Below, in pieces: positions 1 to 11,752 of a stretch of 64,000 nucleotides of DNA. Under the pieces are notes generated by a model, which saw only the letters and a program-made list of their open reading frames with translations, had not been told where the DNA came from and made no database searches. Every line of letters begins with the position of its first letter. The stretch's first letter is position 1. Position numbers and translations under genes: made by a program. Origin of the DNA: Ardenticatenaceae bacterium (GTDB lineage Bacteria; Chloroflexota; Anaerolineae; Promineifilales; Promineifilaceae); assembly GCA_020634565.1 (NCBI GenBank), contig JACKBN010000014.1, forward strand, positions 98,640 through 162,639, read 5' to 3'.

Positions 1-1836
1 TCCGAGCTGGTTGAAGATTTGGGCGAGGTAAACATGGCCGATGGCCAGACGCTGGTCGATTTTGTGGTATGGGCTGTTGAGAATTATCCCGCGGACAAAT
101 ACGTGCTCATCATGTCGGATCACGGCATTGGCTGGCCCGGCGGCTGGTCAGACCCCGATCCCAACGTACCCGCCGACCGCAGCCTGCCGATAACGGCAGC
201 TCTCGGCAACGATCTCTTTTTGATGGAAATTGATGAGGCGCTCACCGAAATCCGCGCCCAAACGGGCATTGACCAGTTTGAGCTAATCGGAATGGATGCC
301 TGCCTGATGGGCGGCGTGGAGATTTTCTCTGCGCTTGCGCCGCATGCCCGCTACGCTGTCGCTTCACAAGAGGTGGAACCGGCGCTGGGCTGGGCCTACG
401 CTGGCTTTCTGGAAGAGTTAACCACCAATCCAGGCATCGACGGCGCTGATTTGGGCCGACTAATCGTAGACAGCTACATCCGCGATGACCAGCGTATTTT
501 AGACCCTGAAGCACGGCAAGGATTGCTGGGCGGCAGCAATCCACTGGGTGGTCTATTTGGCCTGTTCGGCGGGCAGAGCAACATCTCTACCCAGCAGCTT
601 GTCACCCAAATGGAGCAAAACGTCACGCTTACTGCGGCCGACCTGTCTCAGGTGCCCGCTCTGGTAGACAGCATCAACACCCTCAGCCTGGCGCTGAGCA
701 GGGATAGCCAGCAAACAATCGCCCAAACGCGCACGTATGCCCAGTCGTTTACCAGCGTGTTTGGCAACAACGTGCCGCCTTCCTACATTGACCTGGGCCA
801 CTTTGCCCAGCTTTTGGCGCAAAACAGCGGCAACAGCGAAGTGGATCAGGCCATCAACGGCGTGCTACAAGCGATCGAGCAGGTGGTCATTGCCGAAAAG
901 CACGGCCCCAACAAACCGGGCTCTACCGGCGTTTCCATTTACTTCCCGAATTCGCAGCTGTATGGCAACCCGATTACCGGGCCGCAATCGTATACGGCCG
1001 TTGCCAACACCTTCACCAACGCCTCCTTGTGGGATGACTTTCTGGCCTTCCATTACACTGGCGAGCCGTTTAGCGCCAGTGATGTAGGGGCAGCCATTCC
1101 GACAACGGCCGTACGTGGCCCCGGCACCGGCGACATCACCATCGCACCCATCACCACCTCCAGCGATGAAGCCGCCCCCGGTGAACCCGTTCTGCTCACC
1201 ACCGAGATTTCTGGCGAAAACATCGGCTACGTTAAGCTGATGGTTGGTTTCCTGGACACCGCCGCCAACTCGCTACTGGTCATCGACTCTGACTACCTGG
1301 AAAGCTCAGACACGCGAGAAGTGGGTGGTCTCTACTACCCCGTCTGGCCCGATGAGCCGTTTGTGCTGGAGTTTGAGTGGGAACCTGTGGTTTTTGCCAT
1401 TAGCGACGGCAACGACTCGATTGTGACGCTTTTCCAGCCGCAAACCTACGGCGCATCGTTTGAGGATGCCACGTATGCCGTAGACGGCATTTACACCTAC
1501 AACGACGGGGCGCAGCGCATGGCTCGGCTGCTGTTCCGCGATGGGGTTTTGCAACAGGTGTATGGCTTCAACAATGAGGATGGCACGGGCGGCCCGCGAG
1601 AAATTATTCCACAGGCGGGTGATCAGTTCACCGTGCTGGAGCGCTGGATGGATTTGGACGCCAACGGCAACGTCACCGAAACGGTAACGGAAGAAGCTGG
1701 CACGCTTACCTTCTCAGACCAGACGCTCATTTGGGTGGACCTGGATGCGGCCGTAGGCGAGTATGTGGTTGGTTTTATTGTTGAGGATTTTGACGGGAAT
1801 GAGTATCCGGCTTACACGTCAATGAGTGTGCGTTAA
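1..1836 (+). CDS. Clostripain-family (C11) cysteine peptidase, 5' truncated by window edge
   Basis: The reading frame is open from base 1, so the gene starts upstream; an internal TTG at 19 is not the real start. The visible part shows the C11 peptidase signature: strand YVLIMSDHG with the catalytic His (codon 121-123), then IGMDACLMGG with the nucleophile Cys (codon 301-303). C11 enzymes are caspase-like (clan CD) proteases, usually exported and often Arg-specific. The middle is helical; the last ~200 residues (from about base 1130) look beta-rich and could be an Ig-like or substrate-binding tail. Signal peptide or lipobox would lie outside the window. Family assignment is firm; substrate is unknown. 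Confidence 0.88.
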   Translation, partial: SELVEDLGEVNMADGQTLVDFVVWAVENYPADKYVLIMSDHGIGWPGGWSDPDPNVPADRSLPITAALGNDLFLMEIDEALTEIRAQTGIDQFELIGMDACLMGGVEIFSALAPHARYAVASQEVEPALGWAYAGFLEELTTNPGIDGADLGRLIVDSYIRDDQRILDPEARQGLLGGSNPLGGLFGLFGGQSNISTQQLVTQMEQNVTLTAADLSQVPALVDSINTLSLALSRDSQQTIAQTRTYAQSFTSVFGNNVPPSYIDLGHFAQLLAQNSGNSEVDQAINGVLQAIEQVVIAEKHGPNKPGSTGVSIYFPNSQLYGNPITGPQSYTAVANTFTNASLWDDFLAFHYTGEPFSASDVGAAIPTTAVRGPGTGDITIAPITTSSDEAAPGEPVLLTTEISGENIGYVKLMVGFLDTAANSLLVIDSDYLESSDTREVGGLYYPVWPDEPFVLEFEWEPVVFAISDGNDSIVTLFQPQTYGASFEDATYAVDGIYTYNDGAQRMARLLFRDGVLQQVYGFNNEDGTGGPREIIPQAGDQFTVLERWMDLDANGNVTETVTEEAGTLTFSDQTLIWVDLDAAVGEYVVGFIVEDFDGNEYPAYTSMSVR

Positions 1837-1850
1837 AGCTGGTTAGCGAT

Positions 1851-1913
1851 AGATTGGACCAATTTGTAACGGCGCTACCTATCCAGTAAGTGCCCAACAA
1901 ATTGGTCCAATCT
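1851..1913. repeat. Paired palindromic spacer repeat (AGATTGGACCAAT family), copy 1
   Basis: AGATTGGACCAATTTG (1851-1866) and its exact reverse complement CAAATTGGTCCAATCT (1898-1913) flank a 31-base loop. Each arm also contains the shorter self-palindrome ATTGGNCCAAT. The element sits between two converging genes, so it could act as a terminator hairpin, but there is no T-run. The same sequence recurs at 10557-10617, 11536-11594 and, diverged, 54090-54158. Confidence 0.85.
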
Positions 1914-1926
1914 TTGAAATTGCTGA

Positions 1927-2967
1927 TTACGGCCGTACCGTAAAGTCAAAAATATCCGTGCCGCCAACCTTGTCGCCGCTGGCGTTGTAAGCAGAGACGG
2001 ACCAGACGTAGCGGGCTGGTTCCAACGTTTGCTCAAAGCGATAGCTAGACTCATTTACTTCCTCAAAGTCCAACACGTTGGTGCGATCAGGATCGTCATC
2101 GTTCCACATGAGGATTTTGTAGCTGGTGGCCTGGGGGCTGTCTTCCCAATCCAGCACAATGCCATCCCCGCGAATTTCTGCCCCGTCAGCCGGTTCTTCG
2201 ATCAGCAGCACACAGGAGCCATCCTGCCCAGCGACAACAAAATCGAACTGTTCGGCCGTTTCGGCAATCTTGATCCGGTCGCTGTTAAACGCTTCCACAC
2301 TCCAGCGGTAGCCGCAGTTGACCGGCAGCAAATCCACCGTGATGGTCGCTTCATCCACACGCTTATCCACCAAAATGGCGTCCCCTTCCTCCGGGTACAG
2401 AGACACTTTGTAATAATCCGCGTCTGGATAGGCTTCCCACTCAAGCGGTAGTTCCAAATCGGTCACTTTGCCGCCGTTACCAGGAGTGGTTGGATTGAGG
2501 TCGAGCTTGAAGATATTTTGGCGGCCAATGACCAGTGTTTCGCCTGCCTCCACCTCAAAATCGGCCGAGCTTAAAATGCCGCTGGAGATGTAAAGCCAAT
2601 CATCGCTGTCAAAAACGCGCACCGAAAGTGCGTAAATGCCCGGCTCAACGTCTTCAAACAGGTATTGTCCTTCGGCATCGGTGGTGGTCAAAAACTCCTC
2701 ACCACCACAACCGCTAAAAGAAGAAAAATCGGCACATAGTAATACTTCCAAATCCGGCGCACCTGTGCCATTCCAGCGGATTTCGCCAAAAACGTTGCCT
2801 TTGCCACCGGTGGGGTCTTCACCGTCGTAGGTCAGTTCGTCTTCGGTTGTGTCGCTTTCGCTGCTGCCTTCGTCGGAAGAACGGCCGTCTACCGGCGCAT
2901 CCTCCTCTAAAAAACCACAGCCACTCAATAAAATCAGGGCCAAAAAACCAAATAGATATTTTTTCAT
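1927..2967 (-). CDS. Lipoprotein with carboxypeptidase-regulatory-like and fibronectin-like domains
   Basis: 346 residues. The N-terminus is a classical lipoprotein signal, a short Lys-containing start, a hydrophobic run and lipobox LLSGC near residue 17, followed by an acidic Ser/Asp/Glu-rich linker to about residue 55. Residues ~58-150 (GNVFGEIRWNGTGAPDLEV ... GQYLFEDVEPGIYALSV) resemble the prealbumin-like CarboxypepD_reg/SdrD-B fold. Two further repeats at ~165-255 and ~256-346 share the pattern LPLEWE.YPDADYYKVSLY / IVLDWEDSPQATSYKILMW and end YRWSVEAFNSD / YVWSVSAYNASG, typical of fibronectin-type beta sandwiches. Probably surface-anchored and ligand binding or structural; no enzyme motif is seen. 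Confidence 0.8.
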   Translation of the reverse strand: MKKYLFGFLALILLSGCGFLEEDAPVDGRSSDEGSSESDTTEDELTYDGEDPTGGKGNVFGEIRWNGTGAPDLEVLLCADFSSFSGCGGEEFLTTTDAEGQYLFEDVEPGIYALSVRVFDSDDWLYISSGILSSADFEVEAGETLVIGRQNIFKLDLNPTTPGNGGKVTDLELPLEWEAYPDADYYKVSLYPEEGDAILVDKRVDEATITVDLLPVNCGYRWSVEAFNSDRIKIAETAEQFDFVVAGQDGSCVLLIEEPADGAEIRGDGIVLDWEDSPQATSYKILMWNDDDPDRTNVLDFEEVNESSYRFEQTLEPARYVWSVSAYNASGDKVGGTDIFDFTVRP

Positions 2968-2992
2968 GTGCTTGCTCTACCTTAAAAACATG

Positions 2993-3062
2993 AGCCACAG
3001 CGTTCCCAGAGAACTTAGAGGCGGAGGGTTATTTCTCAGATTTCTCTTTTTCCTCTGTGGCT
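2993..3062. repeat. Degenerate CACAGAG-type spacer repeat
   Basis: The spacer upstream of the HD hydrolase gene contains AGCCACAG (2993-3000) and its inverted copy CTGTGGCT (3055-3062) around a region rich in AGAG and CTCT. It belongs to the same loose family as repeats at 16117, 17941 and 32371. It may form a long imperfect hairpin; function unknown. Confidence 0.55.
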
Positions 3063-3083
3063 TTTTGGAAAGTTTTTTAATGA

Positions 3084-3770
3084 ATGGCGCAAGTGTGGCA
3101 AAAATTTCTAACAGTTCCGCATACGCTTTTGCGGCCCGATGATCAATGGTATGCTTGGCAGATGCATTCAGAATTACAGCCTTATTTTCAAGATATTCCC
3201 CTAACTGACAGCCTGGCACGAGATGTAACGGCCGTTCTCACCCATCACGCCTTCCCTAAAATCGCCGGGCACGTGGCCCGCGTCGCCACCGAGGCCAAGC
3301 GACTGGCCATCCAGTTTGGCGCAGATGAAGATGGCGCGGAAACAGCCGGTTGGCTGCACGACATCAGCGCCATCATTCCCGATGCGGCGCGAGTGGAACT
3401 GTGCGCCACCTTTGGCATTCCTGTATTGCCCGGCGAAGCAGAGTTCCCCATGATTTTGCATCAAAAACTAAGTGCGGTGGTGGCTCAAGAACTGTTTGGC
3501 GTGGTGGACCCAGCCGTGCTCAGCGCCATCGGCTGCCACACCACCTTAAAAGCGGGCGCCAGCCTGTTGGACAAGATTGTATTTATTGCTGACAAAATCA
3601 AATGGGATCAGCCCGGCGAGCCGCCGTATCTGGCTGAATTGGAAACGGCCGTTACCCACAACATCGACGACGCCTGCCGCGTGTACCTAAATTACCTCTG
3701 GCAGAAGCGCGACACCTTGCGCTACGTGCATCCCTGGTTCCAGGCCGCTTATGAGGAAATGACAAGGTGA
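3084..3770 (+). CDS. YqeK-like HD-domain hydrolase (putative symmetrical Ap4A hydrolase)
   Basis: 228 residues. HD-superfamily motifs appear in order: H in KIAGHVARVATEAKRLA, the HD pair in AGWLHDISAIIP, the IGCHTT histidine, and the terminal Asp in KIVFIADKIKWDQ. This matches YqeK proteins, which hydrolyse diadenosine tetraphosphate to two ADP and in many bacteria lie in the nadD-rsfS neighbourhood. Here nadD is not adjacent. The start is uncertain: ATG 3084 gives a 26-residue extension with no homology I recognise, and ATG 3162 is an alternative that fits the usual family length better. Cytosolic. Confidence 0.8.
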   Translation: MAQVWQKFLTVPHTLLRPDDQWYAWQMHSELQPYFQDIPLTDSLARDVTAVLTHHAFPKIAGHVARVATEAKRLAIQFGADEDGAETAGWLHDISAIIPDAARVELCATFGIPVLPGEAEFPMILHQKLSAVVAQELFGVVDPAVLSAIGCHTTLKAGASLLDKIVFIADKIKWDQPGEPPYLAELETAVTHNIDDACRVYLNYLWQKRDTLRYVHPWFQAAYEEMTR

Positions 3771-3808
3771 CCGGGTGAAACGTCACCCAATCACCTTGTC
3801 ACAACAAA

Positions 3809-6559
<2,751 letters not shown>

Positions 6560-6640
6560 TGTGTATTGCTCCTGTTGAATCTTGCAACATTTTACGAATC
6601 CTCCGGTATTTCTAACTATCTGCTGGAGGCTGCATTTTTA

Positions 6641-7594
6641 ATGAAACGTTACGAAAAATTGTTATTTATCCTGGCCAATGGCTATGTGCTGCTCTTTTTT
6701 TCAGAGATGATGTTTTGGGGCAGCATGTCCCTTAATGAGATACCGTTGACCTGGTTAGCTTACTCTATTATCGGTTTTTTGTTTTTAACGGCCGTTTCCC
6801 ACTTCCACATCCAAGAAATATGGGGGCTATTTCTGGCAGGCGCTCTGTTCGGCTGGCTGGCCGAAGGGGTGATTGTGACCACCACCTATGAGGAACTGCC
6901 GTTAAGCCTGTCGTTTACCGGGCTGGCCTGGCATGCATTGTTAACCATCTGGCTGGGTTGGTATTGGCTGCCGGCAGCGCTGCGGCAAGACAATGTGTGG
7001 CAGGTTGTGCGGCGGGCCGGAGCCACAGGTATGCTGTTTGGCCTCTGGCTGCTGGCGTGGCAGGTAGAAACCCATCCCGGCAGCACCCCCACCCCTGGCA
7101 GCTTTTTCGGGTTTGCCCTTATCAGCGCCACTGGTTTAGGCATGAGTTATTGGCTGATGCACCGGCTGGAGGGGAGACGCTTTCAGGCTGGCAAATGGGA
7201 GATAACGGCCGTTTCCGGGCTCTTGCTGCTTTGTTTTGCCATTCAGACTGTGCCGTCTGCCCCGATTGCCCTGCTTATTTTGCCACTACTGCTGCTGTTG
7301 TTAATAATCCCGCTGGCTAAATCCAGGTCAGCGGCTGCTCATTCCCTGCTCACAGCGTTTACGGGTTCGCTCAAGCTAAAGAACCTTCTGGCGCTGACCG
7401 CGCTGCCGACTACTGCTATTGTCACCTTTTCGGTTGCAACCTGGTTACAGATACCGCCCTACACCCACTACGTGCTGTATGCTATCACCACACCGCTGGG
7501 GTTTGTGCTGCTGGGCTTTGCAATTTTTAAGTTATGGCGCAGAAGTGGAAAGGAAACGGCCGTACCTGCCAGCCTTCAAAAACAGTGGAAATAA
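6641..7594 (+). CDS. Polytopic membrane protein of unknown function
   Basis: 317 residues from ATG 6641, chosen because GGAGG lies at 6625-6629 with suitable spacing; the longer frame from TTG 6566 lacks a ribosome site. About nine hydrophobic segments are visible, with small basic loops. Trp/Leu-rich helices such as AWHALLTIWLGWYWLPAAL predominate. I recognise no family motif. It is divergent from the acyl-CoA synthetase gene and ends 15 bases before the convergent pyrE stop. Confidence 0.7.
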   Translation: MKRYEKLLFILANGYVLLFFSEMMFWGSMSLNEIPLTWLAYSIIGFLFLTAVSHFHIQEIWGLFLAGALFGWLAEGVIVTTTYEELPLSLSFTGLAWHALLTIWLGWYWLPAALRQDNVWQVVRRAGATGMLFGLWLLAWQVETHPGSTPTPGSFFGFALISATGLGMSYWLMHRLEGRRFQAGKWEITAVSGLLLLCFAIQTVPSAPIALLILPLLLLLLIIPLAKSRSAAAHSLLTAFTGSLKLKNLLALTALPTTAIVTFSVATWLQIPPYTHYVLYAITTPLGFVLLGFAIFKLWRRSGKETAVPASLQKQWK

Positions 7595-7609
7595 GTGACT
7601 GCGTAACAA

Positions 7610-8209
7610 CTATAGAGATTTTAATATCTTGTCGCGTTCTTTGCTGCTAATTCGCTGATGCTCTTCCAAAATGGAAAGCAACCGGCTGATACTCATCGCT
7701 GCGTGCAGCTTGTAGCCTTGCTCCTGCATGGTCTCAATGCCGCCCTGCTCCCGATCAATCAACACGACCGCCTCGTTCACCTGCAAACCAGATGCTTTCA
7801 GCGCCACAATTGCCTGCAAAATAGAATCGCCAGAAGTGATCAGGTCGTCAACGACAACGGCCGTTTGCCCCACCTGATACACCCCCTCAATATGCTTACC
7901 CGTGCCGTAGCTCTTGGCCGTCTTGCGCGGATAAATCAGCGGCTTGTCCAGATCCAGACACAGCGCCGTGCCCAACGGCAAGCCCGCCAGCGGCGTCGCC
8001 GCCAGCAGATCAAACGACAAGCCATCCAGCACCGTCCGGTAAGCAGCCACCGCCTGGCGCAGCGCCTGCGGATGAGAAACCAGCACGCGCAAATCCAGGT
8101 AAATGCGGGATCTTTTACCGCTGTGCAATTTGAACTTACCTAGCTGCACAGCGCCAATATCAAACAATGTCAGGGCAAATTGTTCTAAGGGGGATAAGGT
8201 CTCGCTCAT
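7610..8209 (-). CDS. pyrE: Orotate phosphoribosyltransferase
   Basis: 199 residues from ATG 8209 (MSETLSPLEQF); the longer frame from 8251 adds 14 residues with no support. The PRPP-binding motif TAVVVDDLITSGDSILQAI is complete, and the upstream KLHSGKRSRIYLDLR and PLAGLPLGTAL segments match OPRT. The enzyme converts orotate and PRPP to OMP, the fifth step of de novo UMP synthesis. No other pyr genes are nearby. The final ~20 residues (EEHQRISSKERDKILKSL) are a basic helix seen in some fused or elongated OPRTs. Cytosolic. Confidence 0.92.
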   Translation of the reverse strand: MSETLSPLEQFALTLFDIGAVQLGKFKLHSGKRSRIYLDLRVLVSHPQALRQAVAAYRTVLDGLSFDLLAATPLAGLPLGTALCLDLDKPLIYPRKTAKSYGTGKHIEGVYQVGQTAVVVDDLITSGDSILQAIVALKASGLQVNEAVVLIDREQGGIETMQEQGYKLHAAMSISRLLSILEEHQRISSKERDKILKSL

Positions 8210-8319
8210 GGAGCACGATGTTAACACGGTTTCAAGATTCGGTAAACACAATTTTGTTTCGCCCAGGCAGGTGGTGTTGTGATAAAGTGGAGCAATTCTG
8301 TTTACATGAAGAGGACTTG

Positions 8320-9198
8320 ATGAAACGGCCGTTATTCCTGATCATTTTGCTTTTTGTAGTCGCGTGTACACCCACGATTGTTCCAGAGCAGTCGGCACCC
8401 ACAGTTTTACCCACACCTACGGAACGGGCCACAGCAACGGCCGTTCCGCCCACCGAAACACCACTCCCGCCCACCAGCACCCACACACCGGTGCCAACCA
8501 GTACGCCCAGCCCGGAACCGACCGCCACGCCAACGGCCGTTGGGCAATTCCAGTTCGAATTCATTTCGGTGAATCTCGATCCTGCGCTTGTGGCCACACT
8601 CTATCCCAAAGTTTCAGAAGATGGCCAGGCCATAACGCTTCTTTTTGCGGAGGATGGCTACTGTGTCCTTGATGGCTGCCTCTATTTCCGGCGGATGGAT
8701 GGCTTGCCCGAAGTGCTGGTGGAGATGATGATGGGGGTGAAAACGGCCGTAACCAACCAGGACAGCAGCTATGAATTCAAAACTGACCGTGTGGCCCTGA
8801 TTTTACAAACCCACACGCAACTGCTGACCACCGATTACCTGCAAGGCATCCGCGCCGTCACCTATAAAACGCAAAACCTGCCGCTCATTAGCAACGGCGC
8901 CCTCACCTATGAGTTTAGGGGAATCACGGCAGACGGCCGTTATTTTGTTCAGGCGTGGGTGCCCGTATCGCTGCCTTTTTTGCCCGATAGCAGCGATCCT
9001 ATCCAAGAAAACCAGCCCCATTTTGCCGTGCCGCTGCCCGAAATTACGACCAGCCGAGACGAAGAGCTGTATGAAATTCTAGGAGCTTACAACGAGGAAG
9101 TGGCCGTGTTTGTACACGAGGCCACCGATGACACCTTTACCCCCAATTTGGCGGCGATTGACGCACTAATTCAGTCAATTACCGTCGCCGATGAATAA
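8320..9198 (+). CDS. Lipoprotein with Pro/Thr-rich linker
   Basis: 292 residues from ATG 8320, preceded by GAGGACTTG; an upstream in-frame start at 8167 would run antisense through pyrE. The signal is KRPLFLIILLFVVAC with lipobox Cys near residue 17. Residues ~20-72 are a flexible TPT/PTE/PTS-rich linker, low complexity and typical of Chloroflexota cell-surface proteins. The remaining ~215 residues form a probable beta-rich soluble domain (QFEFISVNLDPALVATLYPK ...) that I do not recognise. The stop overlaps ATG 9191 of the next gene, so the two may be cotranscribed. Confidence 0.75.
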   Translation: MKRPLFLIILLFVVACTPTIVPEQSAPTVLPTPTERATATAVPPTETPLPPTSTHTPVPTSTPSPEPTATPTAVGQFQFEFISVNLDPALVATLYPKVSEDGQAITLLFAEDGYCVLDGCLYFRRMDGLPEVLVEMMMGVKTAVTNQDSSYEFKTDRVALILQTHTQLLTTDYLQGIRAVTYKTQNLPLISNGALTYEFRGITADGRYFVQAWVPVSLPFLPDSSDPIQENQPHFAVPLPEITTSRDEELYEILGAYNEEVAVFVHEATDDTFTPNLAAIDALIQSITVADE

Positions 9199-9211
9199 AG
9201 AGGACTTAGTT

Positions 9212-10408
9212 GTGAAAGAAAAACAGTTTATCACCCGCGCCGTTCATGCCGGTGAGCGCGCCGATTTTAGCAACGTGAATTCTGTCGTTACCCCAATTTT
9301 CCCCTCTGTGGGCTACACCTTTGCCGACTCCAACGAGTTAGATGCTGTGTTGGGTGGTGAGCAGCCGGGTTACGTTTACTCGCCCCGTTACGCCAATCCG
9401 ACGATAGTAGCTTTGGAAACGGCCGTTGCCAATCTGGAAGGTGCCGAAGCCGCTCTGGCCCTGCCCTCCGGCATGGCAGCAATCCATCTGGCGCTGTTGG
9501 GCGCGGGCGTGCGGGCCGGCAGCCACGTCATCGCCGCTGCCGATGTGTACGGGGCGACCTACACGCTGCTGCAAAACATCTTCACCGAGTTGGGCGCCAC
9601 GGTGCATCTGGTAGATGTGCTGGATTTGGCGGAGATCAAGCGCATTTTGAAGGAGGTGCCGGTAACGGCCGTACTCGTCGAAACCATCTCCAACCCGCTT
9701 ATGAAAGTAGCCGACCTGCCCCAACTGGCCGCCCTGGCCCACACCCACAACGCCCGCTTTCTGGTAGACAACACCTTCTGCTCACCCTACTTGTGCAATC
9801 CCATCCGCTTTGGCGCCGACATGGTGATCCACAGCGCCACCAAATTCATCAGCGGGCACGGTGACGTGATGGCGGGTCTGGTTGCTACTACTAACGAGCT
9901 AAAAAATGAAATGGTGCGTCTCAACAAACTGCTAGGCAGCAGCCTCGGCCCATTTGAAGCGTGGCTCACCCACCGCGGCCTGAAAACGCTGCCCCTGCGC
10001 ATGCGCCAGCAGTGCCAAAATGCGCTGACCATCGCCACCTGGCTGCAAAACCATCCCAAAATCAGCCAGGTACATTACGCCTTCTTGCCAGACCATCCCC
10101 AATTCGATCTGATGCATCAGCTCAGCGGCGGCAAGGGTGGCGGCGCGGTGCTCTCCTTTGAGGTGCGCGGCGCGGGCAAGCCGGAAATCTTCGCCCTTAT
10201 GGACGCCTTACAGCTCATCCAGCCTGCCACCTCGCTGGGCGACATCTACTCGCTAATGCTCTACCCGGCCATCTCCTCCCATCGCACGCTCACCTCAGAT
10301 GAGCGCCACAGCCTGGGCATCGGCGATGGCCTGCTGCGCCTCTCCGCCGGCATCGAAGACGCCGCCGACATCCAGGCCGATTTGGCACAGGCGCTAGAAA
10401 TTGTTTAA
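9212..10408 (+). CDS. Cys/Met-metabolism PLP enzyme (cystathionine gamma-synthase / methionine gamma-lyase type)
   Basis: About 398 residues. GTG 9212 is preferred because AAAGAGGA ends 7 bases upstream; ATG 9191 in the same frame overlaps the previous gene by 8 bases and is the alternative. Family marks: YSPRYANPT, ALALPSGMAAI, VDNTFCSPYL, the PLP lysine in VIHSATKFISGHGDVMAG, and SLGDIYSL near the C-terminus. The fold-type I family covers cystathionine gamma-synthase, gamma-lyase, beta-lyase and methionine gamma-lyase. The sequence alone does not settle which; no sulfur-pathway gene or SAM riboswitch is next to it. Cytosolic homotetramer expected. Confidence 0.88.
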   Translation: MKEKQFITRAVHAGERADFSNVNSVVTPIFPSVGYTFADSNELDAVLGGEQPGYVYSPRYANPTIVALETAVANLEGAEAALALPSGMAAIHLALLGAGVRAGSHVIAAADVYGATYTLLQNIFTELGATVHLVDVLDLAEIKRILKEVPVTAVLVETISNPLMKVADLPQLAALAHTHNARFLVDNTFCSPYLCNPIRFGADMVIHSATKFISGHGDVMAGLVATTNELKNEMVRLNKLLGSSLGPFEAWLTHRGLKTLPLRMRQQCQNALTIATWLQNHPKISQVHYAFLPDHPQFDLMHQLSGGKGGGAVLSFEVRGAGKPEIFALMDALQLIQPATSLGDIYSLMLYPAISSHRTLTSDERHSLGIGDGLLRLSAGIEDAADIQADLAQALEIV

Positions 10409-10482
10409 ATGTTTTTGATTAATCTCGTGTTGGACTCGCCATACAAATTGAGAGGTTTGCGTGGCCAAGGATCGTGGCTGCC

Positions 10483-10539
10483 ATTTCCCCGGAAACTTTT
10501 TGTTGTGCAAATTCCGTCAGGGGCAGTTTCCGGGGAAAT
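10483..10539. repeat. Perfect 15-bp inverted repeat
   Basis: ATTTCCCCGGAAACT (10483-10497) and AGTTTCCGGGGAAAT (10525-10539) are exact reverse complements around a 27-base loop. It lies about 75 bases after the trans-sulfuration gene and could be a terminator or mRNA-stabilising hairpin, though no T-run follows. It directly precedes another inverted pair at 10557-10617. Confidence 0.8.
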
Positions 10540-10556
10540 TTGGGGTAGGCCGCGCT

Positions 10557-10617
10557 AGATTGGTCCAATCTTAGCAACTCTTTTTGCCGCTTGCTGCCAG
10601 TTAGATTGGACCAATCT
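10557..10617. repeat. Paired palindromic spacer repeat (AGATTGGACCAAT family), copy 2
   Basis: AGATTGGTCCAATCT (10557-10571) and AGATTGGACCAATCT (10603-10617) are reverse complements of one another and each is a 7+7 palindrome with a single central base. They are 31 bases apart, the same gap as copy 1. The second arm lies 40 bases upstream of the VanZ-like start, a position that would also suit an operator. Confidence 0.85.
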
Positions 10618-10657
10618 TTATAGGAGTTATATTAAGGAGAAACGGCCGTAACCAACC

Positions 10658-10993
10658 ATGACCAGCCATACCTATCGTCTTTTATTTAGCCTGAACCTTG
10701 GCTTTATCATTATTGCCTCGCTTATCCCCAGTTCCATGCCCTCCTTGTGGAATCTGGACAAAGTCGGCCATTTTGCTGCCTACGCCAGCCTCTTCACCAT
10801 GGCGCAGTTTGCCTTTCCGGCCACCGCAACTCGCGTAAAAATATTTTTCCTTGCCGTGGGCCTGGGCATCATGCTGGAATGGCTGCAATCCTTTGTGCCG
10901 GGCCGCGAAACATCAGCGCTGGACGCCATCGCCAACACCATTGGCCTCCTCTTTGGCATTCTCCTCTATCGCTTCCTGAAAAGTTTCCTTTAA
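10658..10993 (+). CDS. VanZ-like membrane protein
   Basis: 111 residues with four hydrophobic segments: ~7-25, ~40-58, ~66-84 and ~92-109. The VanZ-like signature is visible as LWNLDKVGHFAAYASLF, then GIMLEWLQSFVPGRETSALD and an AIANTIG helix. VanZ-family proteins are small integral membrane proteins; one confers low-level teicoplanin resistance but most have unknown roles. AAGGAG lies upstream (around 10635), although AACGGCCGT separates it from the ATG. Stand-alone gene between two palindromic repeat spacers. Confidence 0.82.
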   Translation: MTSHTYRLLFSLNLGFIIIASLIPSSMPSLWNLDKVGHFAAYASLFTMAQFAFPATATRVKIFFLAVGLGIMLEWLQSFVPGRETSALDAIANTIGLLFGILLYRFLKSFL

Positions 10994-11092
10994 CTCTCGC
11001 TAACCACTGGCGGCAAATTGGCATTTTTAGCCAGTTGCATCTATAACAGGCATCCGATTCAACAAATTAGCCTATAAAAAGGAGTAACAGTT

Positions 11093-11524
11093 ATGACTGT
11101 AAGTAACTCAAGCGCAACCTGGGAAGGAAGTTTGAAGGAAGGAAAGGGAACGATGGTGGTGGGAAACGGCCGTTACACAGGCCCTTTCACCCGTGCATCC
11201 CGCTTTGCCGACGGCGAAGGCAGCAATCCGGAAGAATTGATTGGCGCGGCTCACGCAGGCTGCTACTCAATGTTCCTGGCCGCTTTACTCTCCAATGATG
11301 GCCACCCCCCTAACAGCATCCACACCACCGCTAAAGTCCACATCGGCCAGGTAGACGGCGCGCCAACCATCCACACCATTGAACTCAACTGCGAAGCCGA
11401 GGTGCCCGGCATTGATAACGACGCGCTGCAAGAGTATGCCGAAAAGGCCAAAGCAGGCTGCCCTGTCTCTAAAGCGCTGGCCGGTGTCAAGGATATTCAG
11501 CTAACGGCCGTTCTCAAAAACTAA
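11093..11524 (+). CDS. OsmC/Ohr-family peroxiredoxin
   Basis: 143 residues, AAGGAG 10 bases before ATG 11093. The two redox cysteines are in place: AAHAGCYSMFLAALL (about residue 60) and KAKAGCPVSKAL (about 125). Family enzymes reduce organic hydroperoxides using the Cys pair; the NPEELIGAAHAGC motif fits the OsmC subgroup better than Ohr. Cytosolic homodimer expected. AACGGCCGT inside the gene is read as NGR (GNGRYTGP), one of the three peptide signatures of the window-wide palindrome. Followed by the repeat pair at 11536-11594. Confidence 0.9.
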   Translation: MTVSNSSATWEGSLKEGKGTMVVGNGRYTGPFTRASRFADGEGSNPEELIGAAHAGCYSMFLAALLSNDGHPPNSIHTTAKVHIGQVDGAPTIHTIELNCEAEVPGIDNDALQEYAEKAKAGCPVSKALAGVKDIQLTAVLKN

Positions 11525-11535
11525 CGTCCCCGCCC

Positions 11536-11594
11536 AGATTGGTCCGATCTAACCTGAAAAAATTACCCAGGGAGCCTTTAGATTGGACCAATCT
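11536..11594. repeat. Paired palindromic spacer repeat (AGATTGGACCAAT family), copy 3
   Basis: AGATTGGTCCGATCT (11536-11550, one mismatch) and AGATTGGACCAATCT (11580-11594) are separated by 29 bases. It starts 12 bases after the OsmC stop and lies ~160 bases upstream of the MoxR operon. It could end OsmC transcription or regulate the following operon. Confidence 0.85.
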
Positions 11595-11752
11595 CATACC
11601 ACCAACCCACCGTAATTCCACCAAATCGCCACCTTCTTGACAGGTTGACACCGCACAGGTAAAAATATCGTATTGTTGCTCAGGGCGTCATCATCATCGT
11701 TGCCAGCAGCACCGCGCCCTCCGCGAATATTAGTAACCTGTGGAGCAAAATT

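Noticed and set aside
8390..8540. Tandem DNA repeat in the lipoprotein gene
   Set aside because: It is codon-level low complexity (Pro/Thr linker) rather than a copied DNA unit.
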